Below the pieces are notes generated by a model. It did not search any database and was not told the DNA's origin. It was given only the letters and a program-made list of their open reading frames with translations. From Euglena gracilis (Eukaryota; Euglenida; Euglenophyceae; Euglenales): a stretch of DNA of 64,000 nt. Made by a program: the position numbers and the translations under genes. The stretch lies in NCBI GenBank assembly GCA_039621445.1, contig CP154954.1, positions 69,754,670 to 69,818,669 on the forward strand. The letters run 5' to 3'. This document shows positions 53,830-63,289 of the stretch, piece by piece. How positions within the stretch are numbered: position 1 is the stretch's first letter; every line of letters starts with the position of its first letter.

Positions 53830-54486
53830 CAGGGTTGACGTTTTTTTTGTTTTTTTAAAAAAAACAAAAAAACATGTTTTTTTTTAAAAAACGCAAAAAA
53901 AACATGTTTTTTTTTGAAAAAGCAAAAAATGACCTTTTTCCTTGCGAAATGACCATTTTTTTGAAAAAAAAAATTTGCGGGTCGTTCGGGTCACGAGGGG
54001 GGGGTCACGGGGGGTCACAGGGGGGGGGGGTCACGAGGGGGGGGTCACATTTTCGGTGGCCAGTTCAGAAATCACTGAAAACGAATTTTTGGGAAAAAAT
54101 CCTTTTTAGGCTCCAAAATAGGAATCCCCCAAACAAAAATTTGGAAATCTACCGGAATATTTTGTCAAATTAGGCATTCACAGGCCAAGTTTTTCAGAAT
54201 AAATGGCCGAAACGGGTCTTAGGTCGGGTTGGGGAAGGGGGGTCATGTGGGGAACACCCCCTGTGAAGTTTTTTTTTCAAATGTGTGAAAGTGTTTCCAA
54301 ATCTGTGTTTTTTGGTGCGAAAAATCATGCTTTCAACCCAAAAAAAATGAATGTTGTAGAGATAAAAAATGCACTTTTTCCCAAAAAAAAACATTGCAAA
54401 ATTTTTTCCCCCAAACCCTCCATGACGTTTTTTTTTTAAAAAAAACATATTTTTTTTGTTTCAAAAAAAATAAGCAGTCAACCTTG
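53830..54486. mobile_element. hAT-type MITE (CAGGGTTGAC termini)
   Basis: Left end CAGGGTTGACG, right end GTCAACCTTG; perfect 8-bp target duplication CATAGAAG at 53,822-53,829 and 54,487-54,494. CAGGG is a usual hAT tip. The interior has A/T-run hairpins and a GGGGTCACGAGGGG array (53,995-54,050). 657 bp, without a supported gene. Confidence 0.85.
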
Positions 54487-55140
54487 CATAGAAGGGATTT
54501 TGTTATTTGAGGGGGGGGTGCGGGGGGGGGGGGGCGGAGCCCCCCCCGCCTATGCCAAAGTGAGCCACAAAAACGACTTAGCCCCCGAGTATGTTGGCAA
54601 CACAGAAGGGAATTTGTTATTTGAGGGTCGGGTGGGGGGGGGGTGGAGCCCCCCCCCCCCCCGCCTACCAAAGTGAGCCACAAAAACGACTTAGCCCCAT
54701 GAGTACCATCCCCCCCCCCCCCCCCAGCTATTCCCCCCCCCCCGAGCTATCCCCATTGGGGGTACGGGAATAGCTCACTGTCATAGCACTTTTTATAAAG
54801 AACTTCCTAAGAAAGTGGTCAAAAATTGACGTTTTTGGACCATTTTCAAAAATCACCTTTTGGCAAATGTGCTCAAAATTGACCATTTTTTGCGAACATC
54901 CAAAAAAGTTGCCAAAAATGACCCCTTTTGGGGTGCCCGAGGGTCGGGTATGGGAATAGCTCGGGGGGGGGGACCTAGGTCCCCCCGACCCCCCCGAGCT
55001 TTTCCCCCCCGTACTGTTCCCATTGGGCCGTAAAGGGTCCCGGGGACGGGAATAGCTCGGGGGGGGGGGGGGCATGGTATGTTGCCAACACAGAAGGGAT
55101 TCTGTTATTTGAGGCTCGGATGGGGGTGGAGGGGGGAGTT
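54487..55140. repeat. ~110-bp tandem repeat, interrupted by a MITE
   Basis: Units CAACACAGAAGGGA-TTTGTTATTTGAGG ... GTGAGCCACAAAAACGACTT-AGCCC at 54,487-54,592 and 54,593-54,703, and a partial one from 55,078. The unit junction GAGTATGTTGGCAA (54,588-54,601) is the empty form of the site that is filled by the MITE between units 2 and 3. Confidence 0.8.
54706..55077. mobile_element. C/G-tract MITE, TA target (CCATCCCC / GAGCT family), copy 2, with empty site
   Basis: Starts CCATCCCCCC, ends GGGGGGCATGG; TA on both sides (54,704-54,705 and 55,078-55,079). The flanks GAGTA | TATGTTGCC compare directly with the uninterrupted GAGTATGTTGGC one repeat unit upstream, so the insertion duplicated exactly TA. 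Same interior as 51,728-52,082. Confidence 0.9.
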
Positions 55141-55614
55141 TTCTGCCTCTCGTAATGCAGAATGCTTGCATTTCTGAAGGATTTTAATGTAATCCCTGTT
55201 TCATCATTGGTTTTTTACCCCTCCGGACCCCCATCAAGGGCCCACCGACCCCCCACCGACCAAATATTTCCATCTGGGGGTGTTTATTTAGGCGTAAGAC
55301 ACTTATTTGGACCCATCCGGACCATTTCCGGGTGATTTGGGCCCGCCACAGACCATTTTTATGACCGCCGACTAGCCACCGACTAGTTTCCATTGGATTT
55401 TGTTCATGGGGGGGGGGCTTAAAAGTCGGCGGTTTTGACCCGTTAGTACATTAGAGTGGGTAGTCGGCCGACTAGTTGGCCGACTACCCACTACCCCCCC
55501 CCCCCCTGTCTCGCCGACTAGCTACCGACTAGGACTAGTCGGTGGACCAATTGGGTAGTCGGCCGACTAGTCGGCCGACTACCCACTACCCCCCCCCCCA
55601 GTCTACCGCCTTGC

Positions 55615-55846
55615 GCCCCTTTTCACACAGGAACAACTTTTCATCATGCAAACTGATCTTATCCACTGTCATTCTGTCCAACAGTCTTCTCCAATTTGTG
55701 CTTGAACCTGCACTCCAGTCAGGGGTCACAAAAACTACTTTGGCCCTGTCCATCCCAATTTTGGTCAATGTCTTTTCAAGTTTGGAACGTGGCGGATTTG
55801 CCCATAAGATTTCAGACTCATTGGCCATTAAGGGGGTGTGATCCCC
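55615..55846 (-). pseudogene. Retrotransposon pol C-terminal-like fragment
   Basis: Minus-strand frame: MANESEILWANPPRSKLEKT, then LTKIGMDRAKVVFVTPDW, later NWRRLLDRMTVDKISLHDEK. The series W-x-NPP...L...KI..D.A.V..V.PDW...W...LL resembles a domain found near the end of some retrotransposon polyproteins (DIRS/Ngaro- and gypsy-like elements of algae and fungi). It is cut at 55,612 by the TIR element and at 55,846 by a C-run. Coding-like sequence in another frame continues at 55,960-56,150 (FGTFRDEICDFLRDQ). Confidence 0.45.
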
Positions 55847-56347
55847 GTGTCCCCCCCCCCCCGTGCCCCCCCCCCCCCCCCCGTGTCCCCCCCGTGTCCC
55901 GCACTTCAGGGGGGTCCCTAGAAGGCGGCCAAGGCAACATGCAGCATGAATTTTTAGCTGTTTGGCATCATTTTCCACTTTTTTTTCATGGATTCTCAAG
56001 GCCATTTTGACTTTCCTCCACCCACAATCCCTTTTTGTTCACCTAGGATGGCATGGAGCTTGGCTTGGGGTCAATGTGAAATGAATCTTTGGTCCCTCAA
56101 AAAGTCACAAATTTCGTCCCGGAAGGTCCCGAAAAGAGGCATGTTTCCCCCGTGTCCCCCCCCCTCTCCCCCCCCCGTCTCCCCCCCGTGTCCCGCCCCA
56201 CCCCCTAATTTTGATTAGTCATATTTCTAGGACTGTTTTCCTTGGAACAGTCGAGCAATTCATGGGCATTGGCTTGTGAAGCGAATAGGTCGACTCGAAT
56301 TTTGGTTGGTTCAATTCCAATGCTTTGGTTGGCTCGCAAAGTGGATA

Positions 56348-56711
56348 CCCTCACCCCCCCCCCCCTATTTGGCTAATGGCCGGGCTCCTTCAGACCCCCA
56401 ATTAGGGGGACAATTGGGGGGGGGGGGGGCTCGAGGACCCCGACCCCATAATTTTTGACGTGTGCAAAATTGGTCGATTTTTTGTGTATTTTTGGATTGG
56501 TTATGACTTTTTCTTATCCGGCAATTTTTAACATTTTCGAAACGGACGTTTTTGGAGGTTTTCTGAGCCCTTGCCGAAATTGGCCAAAGTTGGCGAAGGG
56601 AACGTCCATTGGCCAATTGGGCTAACCCCCCCCCCCTAATTGGCTAATGGACCTCCCTTAAGGACCCCCCAATTAGCCAATTAGGGGGGGCCAATTAGGG
56701 GGGGGTGAGGG
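56348..56711. mobile_element. C/G-tract MITE, TA target (CCCTCACCCCCC / TTAGCCAATTAGG family)
   Basis: Ends CCCTCACCCCCCC and GGGGGGGTGAGGG with TA on both sides (56,346-56,347 and 56,712-56,713). The interior is the inverted, diverged counterpart of 1-180 and 21,690-21,985, with TTTGGCTAATGG and CCATTAGCCAATTAGG pieces. This copy is complete, so the material at the start of both large duplications is part of this element type. Confidence 0.8.
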
Positions 56712-56756
56712 TAGCAAGTGGAAGCGATACATGCAGTGAGGGGGTGGTTCGGGATG

Positions 56757-56767
56757 CGGGGGGGGGG

Positions 56768-56805
<38 letters not shown>

Positions 56806-56806
56806 G
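56757..56806. repeat. Poly(G) tract of ~40 with few interruptions
   Basis: Almost uninterrupted G from 56,757 to 56,805 (one C, one A). The length may be unreliable in the assembly. Confidence 0.9.
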
Positions 56807-57314
56807 GGACTCTGGCCCAACCGACCCCACACGTTTTGGTTGCCACCACCGAAATTTGTGTGTAATTTTCCTTTGGTCGACCAAAAAATGAGCCCGGCCA
56901 AAATCCGGGACGCGGGGGGGGGGACGCGGGGAGGGGGGGACGCGGGGCAATGTGGGCCTCGTCTTTTATAGGTTGTTTAAAATATCGTTTTAAATCAGTT
57001 TAAAACCGTCGTTGAACATCAAAAAGACAGGTTTTCGACAGTATGGAAAAGGACATACGGCACCTGCACATCGGGCGCACGAGGGAACATACTTGCAGTT
57101 AGTGCGACCGAAAAAAATGCTTCCGTGCGTCGCGACCACCGCGGAAATTTTTTTTTGTAACCGGCAGCGCCGCGGCAAAAAATTTTCTGTGCACCGCGAA
57201 TGCCGCGGCACTGGTTTATGTTTGCGCCGCGACTGCCGCGGAAACTTTTGAAGTTTGTGCCGCGACCACCGCGGCAATTGTCTTTTTAAATTAAATCTGT
57301 GGACTGAGGCCCAA

Positions 57315-57428
57315 GACACACACTGTGTCTCGTGGACTGAGTCCACGAGACACAGTGTGTGTCCCCGTGGACTGGGACACACACTGTGTCTCGTGGACTG
57401 GCAGTCCACGAGACACAGTGTGTGTCCC
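57315..57428. repeat. Two adjacent perfect palindromes (24- and 27-nt arms)
   Basis: 57,315-57,363 (arms GACACACACTGTGTCTCGTG..., centre G) and 57,374-57,428 (27-nt arms starting GGGACACACACTGTGTC, centre G). Both use the same CTCGTGGACT core. A GTGGACTGGGACACACACTGG tail repeats to 57,470. Confidence 0.9.
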
Positions 57429-57688
57429 CGTGGACTGGGACACACACTGGGACACACTGGACACTCGTGGACTGAAAAATAAAAGGTGTTTGCCAGAAAT
57501 GCGAGGTCTTCTACATCTAATGCAATGCAGCAGGGCAGTGGAAAGATGGTCACCGGACAACCGTGAGCTGTAACAGCTGAGAGACAGTTGGCGCGAATTT
57601 GGAACAATGGTCGTCGGGACACGGAACGGCATAACAGACAACGAGGAGACGTAACGAGGAGCCCAGCGTTACGCCTTACTGAGCCAAC

Positions 57689-57838
57689 ACACGACTCACA
57701 AATCCAGGACCCATGCTTTGGGGGACGCACCAGGTTAGCACACTTCCAGTGGTACGACAGCCCACACACATCACAAACCACAACATTTAGCTCACGACAG
57801 GGTGGGTTCAAAGGAACGGTGACCCCACAAAACCCACA
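57689..57838 (-). CDS. PHD-finger exon, second family member
   Basis: Minus strand: first pair CGFC (57,827-57,838), then VVVCDVCGLSYHWKC and WICESC, giving C-x2-C, C-x2-C-x4-H-x2-C, C-x2-C with all eight ligands. Its sequence follows the 33,097-33,246 finger closely (CGFCGV, KNP/LNP, VVCD-x-CGL-x-YH, RPPK-x-GS). A GTAAGG donor lies shortly after the last Cys (CTCAGTAAGG), as GTGAGT does in the other copy, so the finger is probably one exon of a spliced gene. The open frame downstream is translation of palindromes. No YR-like part is visible upstream here. Confidence 0.6.
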
Positions 57839-57964
57839 ATTAGACAGGTTGTGGAATGTGGTAAAACTTGTCCACGAGAAACCTTTATGCTCTAAGCCAA
57901 AAGTTGCCGAAAGGCCAAGTTATTGGGGGGCACTTGTTGGTCGGACCAGTGGGAATTCTTGATT

Positions 57965-58045
57965 TTTTCAGTTCACGAGGACACACACTGTGTCTCGTGG
58001 ACTGCCAGTCCACGAGACACAGTGTGTGTCCTCGTGAACTGAAAA
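57965..58045. repeat. 81-bp perfect palindrome
   Basis: Forty-nucleotide arms (TTTTCAGTTCACGAGGACAC...) pair without mismatch around a single C at 58,005. Same CTCGTGGACTG core as the other palindromes of this element. Confidence 0.9.
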
Positions 58046-58097
58046 TTTGACAAAAAAATCGCAAAAAAATACGGGGTAGACATTGCGTGGCTAAGTT

Positions 58098-58290
58098 CCA
58101 CGAGACACAGTGTGTGTCTTGGGCCTCTTAGTCAACGGATATAGACAAAAATCGTCCATTGTCACCCGGACACACCGTGTGTCCGGGTGACATGAACGAT
58201 TTTTGTGTACTATCCGTGGACTGAGGCCCAAGACACACACTGTGTCTCGTGGACTGAGTCCACGAGACACAGTGTGTGTCCCCGTGGACT
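58098..58290. repeat. Nested cruciform-forming inverted repeat
   Basis: 58,098-58,139 (CCACGAGACACAGTGTGTGTC, TTGGGCCTC...) is inverted at 58,213-58,252. Inside lies a second pair around CACCCGGACAC-ACC-GTGTGTCCGGGTG (58,160-58,192), extended by AAAATCGT / ACGATTTT. The right arm is itself the start of another CTCGTGGACT palindrome (to 58,278). Confidence 0.8.
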
Positions 58291-59053
58291 GGGACACACA
58301 CTGGGTGGGTGGGTGTCCCACATATACTTCCTTCGGCCCCTTCCCCTGCCTGGCCTCTTTGATACGTTCTCGACCATGGCCGAGAAGGGTATTTAGCGGC
58401 AGGGAGTGAACTTTCGTGCAAGCGTTCCTGTTTGTTTTCACATATCAGCTTTCACCATGTCAAGCGAGACCTCCAGATAAACGTTCTTGATTTCCGGGCA
58501 GAAAAATTTTTTTGCGCCGCAACCACCACGGAAAATTTTTCCCCTTGTGCCGCGACCACCGCAACAATGAATTTTGCTTGTGCTGCGACAGCCGCGGCAA
58601 AAATCTTCTTGTGCGCCGCGACCACCGCGGAAAAAAAAATTTGCGCCGCGGCGTGAGCGCCACGGTGCACTAACTACAAGTATGCGAGGGAACCGCCCGG
58701 GCAGCTGCCCGCGGCAAGCCCAACCCAGTCGGCGCCGGCATCGCCCGCAATATCTTGTGGAAGCGTTCGCGTTCGTCAGGAGTTTGTTAATCGCTGATGC
58801 CAAAGAGGCAAGCCTCCCTTCAGCATCGGGCTTTCCGTCACATAGGGAAATTTTCCAAGGGTCCCGGAAATTTTCCGTCCTTTTTTCATAAATTTCCCTA
58901 AGGACCACAAAGGAACCCCTGTCCCAGGAAACAATCTTCTTAACCGGGTACTCAAAGTGGTGGGGGTCGGCACGCCGTGGCGAGGGGTCCGGCTAGGGGG
59001 GGGGGTTGGCACGGCGAGGGGGTCCGGGATGGGTGGGGAGGGATGCGCGGGGG

Positions 59054-59148
59054 CAGGGCTGGATTGAAGTTTTCAAGAGAAGAGGAGGATTGAGGTTGAG
59101 GTTGAAGTGAGGTTGAAGTTTCAAAACTTCTCCCAACTTCAACCCGGG
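59054..59148. mobile_element. Small hairpin element (GGGCTGGATTGAAGT), copy 1
   Basis: GGGCTGGATTGAAGTTTTCAA ... GAGGTTGAAG repeats ... AACTTC-CCAACTTCAACCC: a 95-bp foldback. Copy 2 at 60,064-60,157 ends CCACTTCAATCCAGCCCT. The tip GGGCTGGAT is shared with the CTCTAC elements at 18,029 and 60,563. Confidence 0.6.
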
Positions 59149-59196
59149 AAACGCTTGCATTTTTATGACCTAAATGACTTTGTTCCTTCCTTAGAA

Positions 59197-59502
59197 ATGG
59201 CTGATGGCACTGCCAATCCACCGAAACGGATTTGTTTTGCCAAGGGCCACCAAGGAAAGAGGATTATGGATCGAGCACGTCACTTTGAGGCATATGGTCC
59301 TCCGTTGCGGGTGAGGTGCAAATTATGTTATCAAGCATGGTTTGATGAAGGGCTAAAAGTCTTGGAGGAAGGCGGAATGGCTCCTGATGAAGCATTTATC
59401 AAAATGAAGCAAACCACCCCAAAAGACTCGGATGTACCCAACTATGCCAAAAGTGGGACGGAGAGCAGGGTCAGGATTCTTGAGTTGTTTTCCTTTTTGT
59501 AA
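59197..59502 (+). CDS. Unrecognised zinc-finger-like exon
   Basis: ATG at 59,197 sits 2 nt after a good acceptor (TTCCTTCCTTAG). The frame reads MADGTANPPKRICFAKGHQG, later HFEAYGPPLRVRCKLCYQAW and PDEAFIKMKQTTPKDSDVPN. C-x2-C in RCKLC, preceded by HFE, resembles the start of a BED finger. A possible donor (GCAG|GGTCAGG) is near 59,468. It may be the first exon of a hAT-like transposase or a host gene. The composition is convincingly protein-like but the identity is open. Confidence 0.4.
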   Translation: MADGTANPPKRICFAKGHQGKRIMDRARHFEAYGPPLRVRCKLCYQAWFDEGLKVLEEGGMAPDEAFIKMKQTTPKDSDVPNYAKSGTESRVRILELFSFL

Positions 59503-60063
59503 AATGTTCTTCCAAACCCTGTTTTTGACTCTGGCATTGAGGGAAAAGCCAACTTATCATTATGCCCAAGACCTTGGCAAGGCCTCTTTTCACAATGTGT
59601 GCATACGGAAATGGTCTTTTTTGGGCGTGGTCATCCAAACAATTGGAAATCTTCCCCATAAGTCCTCAAAATCCTCCGAAAAATGGCCAAAACTCGTCAA
59701 AATTTGTGAAATCTGTCAAATTCTGGTGAACTTGTAACAACGTTGCGGAAAAAACACCTGGGTGTCCTCATGGTGAGTCCGGAGGATGTCGAAAGTGTGC
59801 CAACGTCCTCGGAGGAAGAATGCTCCGAGGCTCGTTCCTTTTGGAACCTGCATTGACCGTCCGCTGACCCACTAAGTGATTCATATGTGATAACAAGGAA
59901 GCCGTTGCAAAGTTTACACTGCTTTCATCCTCCCTTGCATTTTACAATGGGGTTGGATTTTAGTGCTTCCATTTAGGTTTGCCAGGTTTGTCATTTGGGG
60001 CACCCAAATGGTTCATTCAAGGGAAACACACATGGAGAACACATCAAATACTCATCTCCCGGT

Positions 60064-60157
60064 GGGGCGGGATTTGGATTGAAGTTGGAAGAAGTTAGAT
60101 TGAGGTTGAAGTGAGGTTGAAGTTTGAGAACTTCTCTCCACTTCAATCCAGCCCTGG
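60064..60157. mobile_element. Small hairpin element (GGGCTGGATTGAAGT), copy 2
   Basis: See 59,054-59,148. The two copies lie about 1 kb apart in the same orientation, around the exon at 59,197. Confidence 0.6.
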
Positions 60158-60189
60158 CGGGGGTCCCCTCTTCGCAACACACTTGAACA

Positions 60190-60560
60190 GCACAGAATGG
60201 GCAAGGCTTCCTTAGCAGAGTTGAGGTAGTAGTAGCAACAGCAATTCGGCAATCTGAAAAATTTTTGTGTCCACTTCATGGGCCAGTTCAGCCATGAAAC
60301 AGTCCAAATCCCAGGTTGAATCAAGCTCAAAATCAATCCTCTTTCAGGGAATTTGGCGAGAGTTCATGCAGTTTGGGCTCACGGGCCTTTGATGGTGTGC
60401 AGGGAACAGGCAGGTTTGGCTCCTGGGCATCAACTTCCACAAAACCTCCTTTGGTTTGTGAATGGCTTTCAGATCAGACAGACCAAGGTTTTTGCATCTG
60501 CGATGGAGGTGTGCCAAAGGTCTTGGGTCAAGCAGACACACGAATTCGGGTTCCATCCAC
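60190..60560 (-). pseudogene. Decayed coding region, unrecognised
   Basis: Two minus-strand frames in succession look coding: MEPEFVCLLDPRPLAHLHRR and KNLGLSDLKAIHKPKEVLWK (60,345-60,560), then after a shift ELDSTWDLDCFMAELAHEVD and TKIFQIAEL (60,225-60,325). Probably a transposase or host-gene relic. Confidence 0.3.
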
Positions 60561-60562
60561 CC

Positions 60563-60838
60563 AGGGCTGGATAGAGGTAGAGGTACCCCCCCCCCTTTAT
60601 TGTCCCACCGACCTGCCCCCGGGAGGCCCGACCGGACAATAAAGGGGGGGGGGACAATAAAGGGGTACCAAAGGAATTTCATTGGCCAGGCCAAAAAACC
60701 CCCCCGTCGGCCGGGGCCCAGGGACAATAAAGGGGGGGGGGGACAATAAAGGGGGGGGGTGGTAGAGGTCAAAACCTCTACCTCTATCGGGACCACCTCT
60801 ACCTCAACCTCTACCTCTATGTCACCTCTGTCATTTTC
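60563..60838. mobile_element. CTCTAC-ended element with a nested C/G-tract MITE
   Basis: Left GGGCTGGATAGAGGTAGAGG, right side CCTCTACCTC...CTACCTCTATGTC. It is split by a copy of the ATTGTCC MITE: TA then (C)10 TTTATTGTCC (60,584-) to GGACAATAAA(G)9 (60,741-60,759), followed by TGGTAGAGG. The nested order shows the MITE is the younger insertion. Confidence 0.65.
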
Positions 60839-60850
60839 ATTACCCCAAAA

Positions 60851-61286
60851 CATAGCTGGCGTTTTTTTTGTTTTTTTTAAAAAAACGTTTTTTTTGTTTT
60901 TTATTAAAAAAAACGGTCAAAAAAACGGCAAAAAAAAACAAAGGGGAAAATGATGGTCCAAATTTTGCCTTTGCTCGCAAGGGTGAACCAATCTTAGCTC
61001 AAATGACTTGAAAACCAATACTTTTGGTTGTCTTCAACAAGAATGGTCAAAATAGGGCATTTTTCTGCCATTTTGGCTTGAAACCATTCCAAACTAACTT
61101 GAAACATCCCAAATTTGGTGTCTTTCTCTGACCGAGGATGGGCAAAAAAAGCTAAAATTAAAGGCAAAAATTTTTTTTGCCCTGGACCCTCAATGGCGTT
61201 TTTTTTGTTTTTTTTAAAGAAACATGTTTTTTTTTTAAAAAAACGTGTTTTTTTTTGACTTCGTTTTAAACGAAGTGCCAGCTATG
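60851..61286. mobile_element. hAT-type MITE (CATAGCTGGC termini), copy 2
   Basis: Inverted tips CATAGCTGGC / GCCAGCTATG; perfect 8-bp target duplication CCCCAAAA (60,843-60,850 and 61,287-61,294). The interior is close to 49,865-50,274 (e.g. GGTGAACCAATCTTAGCTCA), with indels in A/T runs. Two loci with different duplications establish the ends. Confidence 0.85.
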
Positions 61287-61314
61287 CCCCAAAAACGAAT
61301 GAAATTGACTTGGT

Positions 61315-62640
61315 GGTGCGGGTCACGGGGGTCACGGGGGGGGGGGTCGGGGGGGGGGTCACGGAGGAAGTATGCCACTTTGGAGGTGGTCGGGAGGCAG
61401 CATCCATTGTTGCATCCCATCACGAGAAGGGCGGCACGCATCCTAAAATCGGTGATTTTGGGGTCCAAAAAGTAATCATTTTTGGCCATTTTGGGCCATT
61501 TTTGAACAAAAAAATGCCTTTTGGTTTGAAAGTGGTCATTTTTGGATGATTTTTATGTCCAAAATTGGTCATTTTTTCATTTTTTGGAAAAGGAATTTTG
61601 TCAGTATTTTCTTGACCATTACATTTTTTGGGATGCATTTTGGCCCATTTTTGAAAAAATCACCCCAACAAATTTGAAAAAATTGAAAAATGGATTTTTC
61701 TTTGAAAACACATTATTTGCCCCCCCCCACCTCTCGGTATGGGTTTTGCAACTGAAGTTCCATCATCGCCGGCCAACTTTTGAGAAACAACCGGCAAAGC
61801 AAATCAAGAACACCCATTTTTTGAAGACCACTCAGTCTGACGGTGAATTGGTCTTGGATGAAGCGGAAACAAGGCGCAACAGCTACTCGTCTTCACTAGC
61901 ACTGAGGTGAGACTGTGTTTTTTCCCAAAAAAATTCCCAAACCCTCGTTGGCGTTTTTGTGTTTTTTAAAAACACAAAAAAAACCAAAAAAAACTTTTTT
62001 TTGATAGCAAGCTTTGAAAAAAAAAGTAGCCAAAATTCTGTTTTGGTTGCAGAAATGCACGAATTTTTGGCACTTTTTTTAAGGGGACAAGATTTTTTGG
62101 CCATTTTTGGGTGTGGAGGTGCGTTGGACGTTGGGTGCCAAAAAGGGGTTTGGTTGTCCAAATGGAAGGTGGGGTGAGGACAATTATTTTCTGTTTTTTG
62201 GGGGGTCTTCCACAAAAATTTCACGTTTCCCCTCCCCCCTTTTTGCCATGAAATCCTTTCCTACTTGCGCAATCTCCCCTTTTGCCAATGTTTTGGGTCA
62301 AATTCATATGGCAAAGAAGCGCCATTGTTTGGGTCGAAAAAATTTTCCCCTCAAATCTTGGCATTTCTTTCCGTTTTTAGACCATGTCAAGGCAAACGTT
62401 CAATGGTTTGAACCAGAAAATTGATGAAAAGCAACCAAAAAAGCCACCTAGACATCAAAAAGCAGGCTGAAATGATGAATGAAAAGAAAGGCTGAAGTGA
62501 TGAAGGTTGATGCATTGTATGAAAATCGAAGGCTTGATTCTCGGGTCACGGGTGGGTCACGGGGGGGGGTCACGGGGGGGGTCACGGGGGTAGCACCCCC
62601 CTTGGCATGGTGTATGAAGCAACAACAATAACCAGATTCA
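61315..62640. other. G-rich arrays and interspersed A/T-rich repeats; no gene seen
   Basis: GGGTCACGGGG arrays at 61,320-61,365 and 62,538-62,592. 61,438-61,505 and 61,555-61,665 are diverged copies of modules at 1,640-1,800 and 6,015-6,140. 62,030-62,200 repeats AAATTCTGTTTTGG and AAATGCAC phrases. ORFs overlap on both strands and are not convincing. Confidence 0.35.
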
Positions 62641-62675
62641 CCACGCATTGGCCTGCTACCAAAGTGGGGAGTGTC

Positions 62676-62812
62676 TCACAGCTGCCAAAGGCGACTGGGG
62701 TCGGGGTCAGAAGACTCAGAGCCATCCATGTCCCCCAAGTCAATGTCTTGGTGATGCATGTATTTCACAGGCTCCTTGAGGGATGGCGGAGTCAGGCTTT
62801 CCTCCCCAAAAT
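62676..62812 (-). pseudogene. C-terminal coding-like fragment, unrecognised
   Basis: Minus-strand frame FGEESLTPPSLKEPVKYMHH, then QDIDLGDMDGSESSDPDPSR, LWQL and a stop. Acidic, Ser/Asp-rich tail of an unknown protein. Confidence 0.3.
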
Positions 62813-63289
62813 GCAGCAAACTGAACTTTACAAACAAAGCTGCTTAATCAACTTTTGTTCCAGAATGTGCAATTCTCAATGTGATTAAAACATTATAACA
62901 AAGCGTTCCTGTTGGTACTTCCCAACCCCAAAACAAATGAAAAACGGCCAACGAAACATACCTCAACTCTGAGACGTTTCAACAGCTGCTCGACAATTCG
63001 CCAATGGGGGAGAGTGGTCCACCAAAGCCAAACCGTCCATATATGGCACGAACCCGGGTGAGGGTAGGGGGGGTAGGGTAGGGGGGGGGGGCGCTGAGCT
63101 CTTATCCCTTTATGGGTAAGAGCGAAGCTTACCACTGGGGGGAAAAACCCCCCCGACCCCCCCCCCCCCTCGGGGCCACCTCGGGAACCGGCGGATTATC
63201 ACCATGGTCCCAGCCCCGTTCCCGAATTTTTTTTTCTTCAGTCGCGAGCGACTGGATTCCTAGTTTCCGAATCACCTGGGTTTGACCCC

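Larger units (their letters stand above)
53444..55608. mobile_element. 2.2-kb element with long inverted repeats (TAGTCGGCCGACTA)
   Basis: Left end CGGTAGACTGGGGGG, right end CCCCAGTCTACCG. The inverted repeats extend for about 160 bp (53,444-53,609 and 55,411-55,608), through GTAGTCGGCCGACTAGTCGG palindromes and on to GGGTCAAAACCGCCGACTTT. No target duplication could be confirmed and no transposase is visible. The interior was invaded by a hAT-type MITE, a tandem array and a TA-type MITE. The right arm adjoins a pol-like fragment. Confidence 0.75.
57125..58665. mobile_element. Second PHD-finger element bracketed by CCGCGACCACCGCGG iterons
   Basis: Five iterons of the type TGTGCCGCGACCACCGCGG at 57,125-57,282 and five at 58,513-58,665, in the same orientation. 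The core CCGCG/CGCGG is an inverted repeat. Between them lie the PHD gene on the minus strand and several long nested palindromes built on CACTGTGTCTCGTGGACTG. The plan (iteron clusters around a PHD gene plus perfect hairpins) parallels 32,695-34,198, though the motifs differ. Boundaries are approximate. Confidence 0.5.

Noticed and set aside
57291-57641. Cys-rich ORFs with repeated TRHSVCPRGLGHTLCLV
   Set aside because: They are reading frames of the perfect palindromes, present on both strands.
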